64,000 bases of DNA from positions 4,588,001 through 4,652,000 of the forward strand of contig NZ_LT670819.1 of NCBI RefSeq assembly GCF_900129855.1, written 5' to 3'. The notes below the pieces were generated by a model that was not told the origin of the DNA, made no database searches, and was given only the letters and a program-made list of their open reading frames with translations. The stretch comes from Streptomyces sp. 3214.6. GTDB taxonomy: Bacteria; Actinomycetota; Actinomycetes; Streptomycetales; Streptomycetaceae. Positions within the stretch are counted from its first letter, which is position 1. Each line of letters starts with the position of its first letter. Made by a program: the position numbers and the translations under genes. Positions 59,189 to 64,000 of this stretch are shown one piece after another.

Positions 59189-60163
59189 TCAGCCGGGAAC
59201 GAGAGTCGTGTCCCGCAGCGATGTCTCGGGCGCCTCGTCGTCACGGGCCGCGCGCCGCGCTCGTAGCGCCGCCAACCGGGGAAGGGCGAGGTTCGTGGTC
59301 GGAACCTGGTAGGCGATGACCAGGGCGCCGAACATGATGAACGCGAAGCTGAAGAGGCCCATGAAGAGCGCGATCCCCGCGTGGAGAGCGATTCCCAGCC
59401 AGAGCGTCTTGCGGCGCACCTCGGCCTTCCAGAAGAGCGAGAACGCTAGGGCGAGTTCCATGACGAGGACTCCCCAGGTCAGGGCGGTGACCGTGTACGC
59501 GTTCTCCAGCAGGGGCTGCATCACGGGCTGCCAGAACGGCAGGAGACCGAAGAACGGATCGTTGAGCCAATAGGCGAGCGCGGTACCGTCCGCCCATTCC
59601 GCCACGCCGAACTTCGCCACAGACGACTGGAAATAGATGCCGGCCACCTGGATCCGGATGGCCCAGTGAGTGACGTAGCAGAAGGCGGCGGCGGAACCGC
59701 CGAGTTGCTTAGCACCACCCTTGGTGCTCCAGTGCCACCTTCTGTCGTCCACCAGCCCGAACGGAACTATGGACAGGGTGAGGATCAGGGCCACCGTGTC
59801 TCCGCCGTCGGGCAGACTGAGCGAGGAGGCGATGCTGAACGCGACCCACCAGTGCGGTATCACCCAGAACCTCGGCCGCCAGCCGATCATCACGGGGATC
59901 AGAACGGCTGCCAGCAGATAGCGGCGCACCTCCGGACTCAGCGCGTCCCCGCCGACACAGAATCCCGAGATCGCGGACAGCCCGTCGCAGTACGGGGCGT
60001 CCTTCATGCCGATGACGGGATGGAACAGGGCCGCGGCCGGGGTGAGGAACAGTGTGGCGAACATGCCCACGGCGATCAGCGTGCGCATCAGACCGTACAC
60101 ATTGGTGCGTGGGTCGAACCGTTCGGCGGCTTCGGGCACCGCCGGAATCCTGAGTCTCAGCAC
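59189..60163 (-). CDS. sdpB: SdpB-like membrane maturation protein
   Basis: A 324-residue integral membrane protein with an HTTM (vitamin K-dependent gamma-carboxylase-like) layout. Helices: TLIAVGMFATLFLTPAAALF, VIPHWWVAFSIASSLSL, LILTLSIVPFGL, HWAIRIQVAGIYFQSSVAKF, WGVLVMELALAFSLFW and GIALFMGLFSFAFIMFGALV. The FCYVTHWAIRIQ and SVAKFG segments match SdpB. In Bacillus SdpB and SdpA are needed to mature SdpC. The GTG at 60163 overlaps the sdpA stop by 7 bases, so the two are coupled. Confidence 0.87.
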   Translation of the reverse strand: MLRLRIPAVPEAAERFDPRTNVYGLMRTLIAVGMFATLFLTPAAALFHPVIGMKDAPYCDGLSAISGFCVGGDALSPEVRRYLLAAVLIPVMIGWRPRFWVIPHWWVAFSIASSLSLPDGGDTVALILTLSIVPFGLVDDRRWHWSTKGGAKQLGGSAAAFCYVTHWAIRIQVAGIYFQSSVAKFGVAEWADGTALAYWLNDPFFGLLPFWQPVMQPLLENAYTVTALTWGVLVMELALAFSLFWKAEVRRKTLWLGIALHAGIALFMGLFSFAFIMFGALVIAYQVPTTNLALPRLAALRARRAARDDEAPETSLRDTTLVPG

Positions 60164-60699
60164 TGGATGTTCACCTCCGCCGCCTTCGTGACCCGATACT
60201 GACCTTCTGTCAGCTTTCGCCAGGCCCATGGAATCGGTTCCTCAAGGGTGAGCACGGCCTTCCCGCACAGCGTCGGGATCGGAGAATCGTTGCGGATCTT
60301 CGGAGCCTTGCCGAAATCGTCGAGGCCGCAGTCGGAGACCGTGTACCCCTTACATTTCTTCCAGGCCCGCCCCGGTGTGGCATACATCAGGGTTGCCAGC
60401 TCGGGGCCTTGGGCCCGTGTTCTTCTGCTGGCCCCGAACAGATTGGACGCGGACGCGTTGGGTCCGATGAGCAAGCTCCGTGGCGGCCCGTCGGACGAAA
60501 TCCTGTAAGCACCGTTCGACGGGCTCCGGGGACTCTTCGTGAAGAACGACCAGCCCTGGGGCCAGACCTTGCTGACGTATTGACGCGATGCGACGACTCC
60601 CGGCGAAGTGACTGCCGAACTCGGCAGGGCCACCAGCAGCGACGTCACACCGACCGTTCCCCACAGAACGGCTCCGCCGAAGAAAGCTATGCGAGACAT
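60157..60699 (-). CDS. sdpA: SdpA-like maturation protein
   Basis: A 180-residue protein with one N-terminal membrane helix (FFGGAVLWGTVGVTSLLVALP) and a soluble domain: VWPQGWSFFTKSP, RRTRAQGPELATLM, AWKKCKGYTVSDCG and LCGKAVLTLEEPIPWAWRKL. The WPQGWxFFTKSP and CGxxVL segments are typical of SdpA-family proteins. It is needed with SdpB to process SdpC in Bacillus. It is preceded by the sdpC2 terminator (60714-60749) and coupled to sdpB. Confidence 0.85.
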   Translation of the reverse strand: MSRIAFFGGAVLWGTVGVTSLLVALPSSAVTSPGVVASRQYVSKVWPQGWSFFTKSPRSPSNGAYRISSDGPPRSLLIGPNASASNLFGASRRTRAQGPELATLMYATPGRAWKKCKGYTVSDCGLDDFGKAPKIRNDSPIPTLCGKAVLTLEEPIPWAWRKLTEGQYRVTKAAEVNIQC

Positions 60700-60713
60700 G
60701 TCTTCTCACCCCC

Positions 60714-60749
60714 AAGGGCGGCTCCGCCGCACGCAGCGGAGCCGCCCTT
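60714..60749 (-). terminator. terminator between sdpC2 and sdpA
   Basis: A perfect 14-bp stem (AAGGGCGGCTCCGC and complement at 60736-60749) with an 8-base loop, in the 58-base gap between sdpC2 stop (60758) and sdpA start (60699). It should reduce read-through into sdpAB, giving more sdpC2 than maturase transcript. Confidence 0.85.
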
Positions 60750-60757
60750 TCGAAGAT

Positions 60758-61399
60758 CTACTTGCCGGCCAGCAGCTTGGTCACGACCGAAACGGCCCTG
60801 TCGGTCGTCAGACCGCTCTTGCCTTCCTCGAAGTCCGCATTGAATGAGACCAAGATCACGGTGTTATGGTCGCCGGTGCCCGGGTCCACGGGCCCCTCGG
60901 CACCTTCCTTGTCCGCATTGAAATTGACCAAGATCACGGTGTTATGGTCGCCGGTGCCCGGGTCCACGGGCCCCTTGGTGACTTCCTTGTGGACGGCCAC
61001 GCCCATGGCGTCCAGCCGCTTCAGCCCGTCACGGACCCGGAACGGGTCACCCGAGGTGACATCCGCGCGGAACTTCTCGGCGAACCCCGACTCCTTCAGC
61101 GAGGCCAGCGCCAGAAAGACCTCCACCTCCCTGGGGGTCGCCCCGACAACCTTCCCCTGCACCAGCGCCAGCTCCGGATGCTGCTTGGCCACCACCCCCT
61201 CACCCATGAACCCCAGGATGATCTCCGCCGCCGTGAATCCCGAGCACTTCTGCTCCGCCTTGGTCAGCTGCTCCGCGTGCGTCGGCTGCACCGACGCCCA
61301 CGACATATTCGCGGCACCCATCGACGCCGCCACGCCCACAGCCACCGCGAGCGCCACCGCACGCGCCCCCACAACCAGACGACCTTGGCTCTTACGCAT
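60758..61399 (-). CDS. sdpC2: SdpC-family precursor with tandem-repeat payload (copy 2)
   Basis: A 213-residue secreted precursor. Residues 1-130 match sdpC1 at 119 of 130 positions, and the tail FEEGKSGLTTDRAVSVVTKL matches too. The middle differs completely: two copies of a 26-residue unit beginning GPVDPGTGDHNTVILV (143-168 and 169-194) with no long hydrophobic stretch and no Cys. It may be a different active peptide, a decoy or immunity-type protein, or a degenerate copy. It comes first in the sdpC2-A-B-C1 order and shares the RBS region of sdpC1 (AGAGATGAGGA-TCATG). Confidence 0.78.
   Translation of the reverse strand: MRKSQGRLVVGARAVALAVAVGVAASMGAANMSWASVQPTHAEQLTKAEQKCSGFTAAEIILGFMGEGVVAKQHPELALVQGKVVGATPREVEVFLALASLKESGFAEKFRADVTSGDPFRVRDGLKRLDAMGVAVHKEVTKGPVDPGTGDHNTVILVNFNADKEGAEGPVDPGTGDHNTVILVSFNADFEEGKSGLTTDRAVSVVTKLLAGK
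60833..60974 (-). repeat. 78-bp tandem repeat inside sdpC2
   Basis: Two copies with a 78-base period (60833-60896 and 60911-60974) agree at 61 of 64 aligned bases. The unit is 26 codons, so copy number can vary in frame. Confidence 0.9.
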
Positions 61400-61498
61400 G
61401 ATTCCTCATCTCTTCTCGAATCGGCTTCCACACGACACGGAGCTCGCATCCATTGGGCTGCGGCGTCTCCGCTCCTCGACTCTAGAAAAACGGGGTCA

Positions 61499-61553
61499 AC
61501 AGAAAGCTGGACGGATTCTTGACCCATCCGCCACCCACCTGACCTGCAAAAAC
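61499..61553 (-). promoter_or_regulatory. sdpC2 upstream motif pair
   Basis: On the plus strand ACAGAAAGCTGGA (61499-61511) and, 29 bases on, GACCTGCAAAAAC (61541-61553). Both recur upstream of the cysteine-rich gene as ACAGAAAAGGCTGGA and GACCTGCGAAAAC with a 40-base spacer. The motif begins 100 bases before the sdpC2 ATG. The rest of 61400-61786 shows no gene. Confidence 0.55.
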
Positions 61554-61786
61554 ACGCCCACCGGCCCGCACACAGGCAGCCGCACCGGCAGTTCCTTGCC
61601 GGTAACCGGAAAACGCATGGCTTACCGAGGCAGTCGACCGCCTGCATTCAACCGGCCCCGGTCTTTGCCGCGTTTCCCATCTGGGGGAGGTCTTGTGCCG
61701 CAAACGCCAACAGGTCACGCGCCCACGGGCGATGAGGTCCACCACACGGACCTGGACCCGAGGGCGGCGTCGTTGGTTGGGCATGG

Positions 61787-61816
61787 CGAAGGGGCCGCAT
61801 CGAGATGCGGCCCCTT
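61787..61816 (-). terminator. terminator of the cysteine-rich gene
   Basis: A 14-bp perfect inverted repeat (GAAGGGGCCGCATC and complement at 61803-61816) separated by only GA, 15 bases past the stop codon. It isolates this gene from the sdp transcript. Confidence 0.8.
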
Positions 61817-61830
61817 CGTGGTCTTGTGTA

Positions 61831-62325
61831 TCAGCAGTGGGAAGCGCCCCCCGGGCGGTTGTTGAGGAGGTACACCCTGCCTTTGTCTTTCAGGACGGCG
61901 GGCGGACAGGTCGCGATCCACGCGGCCCCTGCGTCATGGTTCTTGACCTTCTTGTCACTGCAGTACTCGACGCGGTCCAGGGTCTTGAAGCACTGGAACG
62001 CCGGGTAACCGCCAGCCTCCGGGGACTCTTCACCGGAGCAGCTGAGCGCCTTCTCCGGACGGGGGTCGAGGAGGTACGGCTTGCTGGTGACGCCCTTCAG
62101 GACGTCCGACGGACAGGACCCGATCCACGCGGCCCCTTCCGCATCGTTCTTGACCTCCATGTCGCTGCAATACTCGCCGCCCACGGTCTTGAAGCACTGG
62201 TAGGCCGGGTAACCGCCACCCTCCGGGAACTCTTCACCAGTGCCGGCAGCGAAGGTGGTTCCCGACACGGCGAGGAGGCCGGAGACGGCCAGAAGGGCGG
62301 CGGGCAGGACGGTGCGGATACGCAT
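61831..62325 (-). CDS. secreted cysteine-rich protein with two internal repeats
   Basis: A 164-residue exported protein. Signal peptide about 1-26 (LPAALLAVSGLLAVSGTTFA). Two repeats of about 60 residues follow: GGYPAYQCFKTVGGEYCSDM and AAWIGSCPSDVLK in the first, GGYPAFQCFKTLDRVEYCSD and AAWIATCPPAVLKD in the second. Each repeat has four Cys with matching spacing (44, 53, 71, 96 and 112, 122, 140, 164), so two disulfides per unit are likely. Family unknown to me. AGGAGAG precedes the ATG. A shared upstream motif links it to sdpC2. Confidence 0.8.
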   Translation of the reverse strand: MRIRTVLPAALLAVSGLLAVSGTTFAAGTGEEFPEGGGYPAYQCFKTVGGEYCSDMEVKNDAEGAAWIGSCPSDVLKGVTSKPYLLDPRPEKALSCSGEESPEAGGYPAFQCFKTLDRVEYCSDKKVKNHDAGAAWIATCPPAVLKDKGRVYLLNNRPGGASHC

Positions 62326-62435
62326 GGCTCTCCTGTGGATGTGATCGGGGTGTGAGTCGGGCCGTTTTCCTCTGGGCTTCTCGCGAAACCCCGTCGGTCG
62401 GCCGCTTTCTGAGCCAGAGCCTAGGAAGCGGCCCC

Positions 62436-62503
62436 ACAGAAAAGGCTGGAGCCGTTCTGGATCCGTCGGACCGGTCTGCCTATAGCTGCCGACCTGCGAA
62501 AAC
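62436..62503 (-). promoter_or_regulatory. upstream motif pair of the cysteine-rich gene
   Basis: ACAGAAAAGGCTGGA (62436-62450) and GACCTGCGAAAAC (62491-62503) on the plus strand, 40 bases apart. This is the same pair as upstream of sdpC2, with an 11-base longer spacer (about one helical turn). It begins 111 bases before the start codon. Confidence 0.55.
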
Positions 62504-62769
62504 GCCGCTCATTGAGTGCGGTGGCGCATCGTGACCGGCAAGGCGGATTGAGGAAACCGGCAATCGACCGGCAATCGCGCCGCAGGGCGGCGTCGTTCAG
62601 GTGATCCGTCCGGTTCGATCACGTGATGCCCACCCAGGCCGATCGCCATCTTCGTCGGGGAGCAGACTGCCGGGGAACCTTTTCGTTCTGGCCCCTGTGG
62701 CTGTTCAGTGGCCATTCCCCCCGCCACGGGTGCCGGCTGCGGGATGTCGCACGAGAGTGCACGCCTGCC

Positions 62770-62852
62770 GCCGGTGAAAGGAGGGTGTGCAGCCCGAGTT
62801 GGGCGGCGGCAGCGCAGTTCTCGAGCCGGTCGTCGACGAAGAGCGAAACACT
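62770..62852 (-). pseudogene. HAD-family hydrolase C-terminal remnant
   Basis: The minus strand reads VSLFVDDRLENCAAAAQLG then LHTLLSPA: the motif IV region (DDRxEN, then GxxT) of HAD-superfamily hydrolases. It has no upstream or downstream continuation. The remainder of 62326-63061 (736 bases) has no supported gene. Confidence 0.55.
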
Positions 62853-63061
62853 GGACCTGGCCGGCCGAATCGAGGGCGCCGCAGCGGGCGGGCCCGCCGC
62901 AGGGCCTACCCGGCCTTGCCCCGCCTCCCGCGCGGACCGCCCTCGAAAGTGGGGCGCACCGGCTCGGCCGGCGGCCGCTGCGGTCCCCGGCCCGGGGCCG
63001 CAGCGACCGCATGACCGTCGTCACGCATGACCGTCGTGACGCGTCCGCCGCAGGATGCCGC

Positions 63062-64000
63062 TCAGTTCACGTTGACCGCGCTCCAGGCCGCCGCCACCGT
63101 GTCGTACTCCGCGCTGCCCGCGCCGTAGAGGTCGCGGGCCGCGTTCAGGGTGGCCGCCCTCGCTCCGGAGTAGTTCGTCGTGGACGTCATGTAGACGGTC
63201 AGGGCGCGGTACCAGATCGCGCCGAGCTTGGCGCGGCCGATGCCGGAGACAGTCGAGCCGTTGTACGTCGGGGAGTTGTAGGTGACCCCGTTGATCGTCT
63301 TCGCGCCGCTGCCCTCCGCGAGGAGGTAGGCGAAGTGGTTGGCGACGCCGGACGAGAAGTGGACGCTGAGGTTGGCGACCGAACTGCTCCAGTAGTCCGC
63401 GGAACCGCCGTCCCTGCTCGGCTTGTCCATGTAGCGCAGAGCGTCGTGCCCGAAGCCGGAGCGGACGACCTTCTCGCCGATCAGGTAGTCGCCGGGGTCC
63501 TGCGCGTTCCCCGCGTAGAACTCGACCAGCGTTCCGAAAATGTCGGACGTCGCCTCGTTCAGACCGCCGGACTCGCCCGAGTAGACCAGTCTGGCCGTTC
63601 TCGAGGTCACTCCGTGGGACATCTCGTGGGCGGCCACGTCCAGCGAGACCAGCGGCCCGAAATGGGTGCCGTTACCGTCGCCGTAGGACATGCAGAAGCA
63701 GTCGTCGTTCCAGAAGGCGTTGGAGAGTTTGTTGCCGTAGTGGACACGGTTGTAGGAGCCCTTGCCGTCGTTTCCGATGCCGTTGCGGCCGTGGACGTCC
63801 TTGTAGTAGTCCCAGGTCATATCGCTGCCGTACTGGGCGTCGACAGCGACAGTCGAGCGGTCGGCGGTCGTGCCCGTACCCCAGTGGTTGTCGTCGTCCG
63901 TGAAGAGGGTCACGGGGACGCGGCTGCCGCAGGTACCGCCACTGCACACGTCGGTCTTGTCGGCCGCGTCAGCGGTGTAGGTGTTGCCGCGTGTGGGGTC
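63062..64000 (-). CDS. M4 (thermolysin-like) secreted metallopeptidase, partial
   Basis: The C-terminal 312 residues of a secreted zinc neutral protease; the gene continues beyond the right edge, so signal and propeptide are not seen. The zinc motif HEMSH is in LDVAAHEMSHGVTSRTA, the third ligand Glu is in GGLNEATSDIFGTLVEF, and the catalytic-site His region is in VANLSVHFSSGVANHFAYLL. The C-terminal helical domain ends VAAAWSAVNVN. No extra C-terminal domain is present. Reads as M4-family peptidase with normal order. Confidence 0.93.
   Translation of the reverse strand, partial: DPTRGNTYTADAADKTDVCSGGTCGSRVPVTLFTDDDNHWGTGTTADRSTVAVDAQYGSDMTWDYYKDVHGRNGIGNDGKGSYNRVHYGNKLSNAFWNDDCFCMSYGDGNGTHFGPLVSLDVAAHEMSHGVTSRTARLVYSGESGGLNEATSDIFGTLVEFYAGNAQDPGDYLIGEKVVRSGFGHDALRYMDKPSRDGGSADYWSSSVANLSVHFSSGVANHFAYLLAEGSGAKTINGVTYNSPTYNGSTVSGIGRAKLGAIWYRALTVYMTSTTNYSGARAATLNAARDLYGAGSAEYDTVAAAWSAVNVN

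Noticed and set aside
61482..61784. 100-codon minus-strand frame upstream of sdpC2
   Set aside because: Overlaps the shared promoter motif, no start signal, no similarity recognised.
62509..63024. 171-codon minus-strand frame between the cysteine-rich gene and the M4 peptidase
   Set aside because: Low-complexity Arg/Pro content with no motif in that frame; the only recognisable coding trace (HAD motif) is in another frame.
1..64000. CRISPR arrays, tRNA, rRNA or tmRNA genes
   Set aside because: No regularly spaced repeats and no recognisable T-loop or rRNA signatures on either strand by eye; a small RNA gene could still be missed without a covariance search.

Overview
The window is 64 kb of a Streptomyces-type chromosome. 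The evidence is very high GC, third codon positions almost always G or C, frequent GTG and TTG starts, GC-rich hairpin terminators, a SARP regulator, a PASTA-less Hanks-type kinase, and many secreted proteins. From memory, the gene order recR - ybaB - purA - diacylglycerol-kinase-like gene - P450 - kynurenine genes - fba - pyrE - DUF2617 - aminotransferase follows the S. coelicolor SCO3617 to SCO3658 neighbourhood, so positions 3.8 to 47.7 kb look like conserved core with small local losses and insertions.

Layout. 0 to 3.7 kb: an OmpR-type two-component pair, a secreted SnoaL-like protein and a TauE-type permease. 3.8 to 9.2 kb: DUF5063, RecR, YbaB, a SLATT membrane protein, a Ser/Thr kinase and a MarR regulator. 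9.2 to 9.8 kb: a DJ-1/PfpI gene cut by the right end of an IS200/IS605 element, with a tnpB 3' remnant. 10 to 17.3 kb: aminotransferase, GntR regulator, a large membrane glycosyltransferase, two hypothetical proteins, and a TetR/NmrA-like divergent pair with two matching operators. 17.3 to 26.2 kb: secreted 5'-nucleotidase, PurA, a diacylglycerol-kinase-like protein, ethanolamine ammonia-lyase (eutBC) and its permease. 26.2 to 31.8 kb: a deletion scar that beheaded a GbsR regulator and an ABC permease, a P450, a secreted protein, an MFS/cupin-XRE pair and a structured leader. 32 to 47.7 kb: NarL-type two-component pair, tryptophan-to-anthranilate catabolism (kynA, kynU, formamidase), efflux, fba, pyrE, epimerase, a membrane spermidine-synthase-like protein and an aminotransferase.

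From 47.7 kb the content becomes accessory. It holds a YefM/YoeB toxin-antitoxin pair, two head-to-head truncated genes (one an SNF2 helicase that also has a frameshift), a SWIM protein, a duplicated piece of the aminotransferase, a secreted S1 peptidase, a 1191-residue XRE-SARP-NB-ARC-TPR regulator, an Sdp-type antimicrobial peptide locus, a secreted cysteine-rich two-repeat protein, and an M4 metallopeptidase running off the right edge.

The most interesting system is the Sdp locus (58.4 to 61.4 kb). It has sdpA and sdpB maturation genes flanked by two sdpC paralogues that share the first 130 residues (119 of 130 identical) and the C-terminal tail, but carry completely different central payloads. 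One payload is hydrophobic, like the Bacillus SDP peptide. The other is a hydrophilic 26-residue tandem repeat. An upstream motif is shared between sdpC2 and the cysteine-rich gene, suggesting that they are co-regulated. No immunity gene of the SdpI type is visible.
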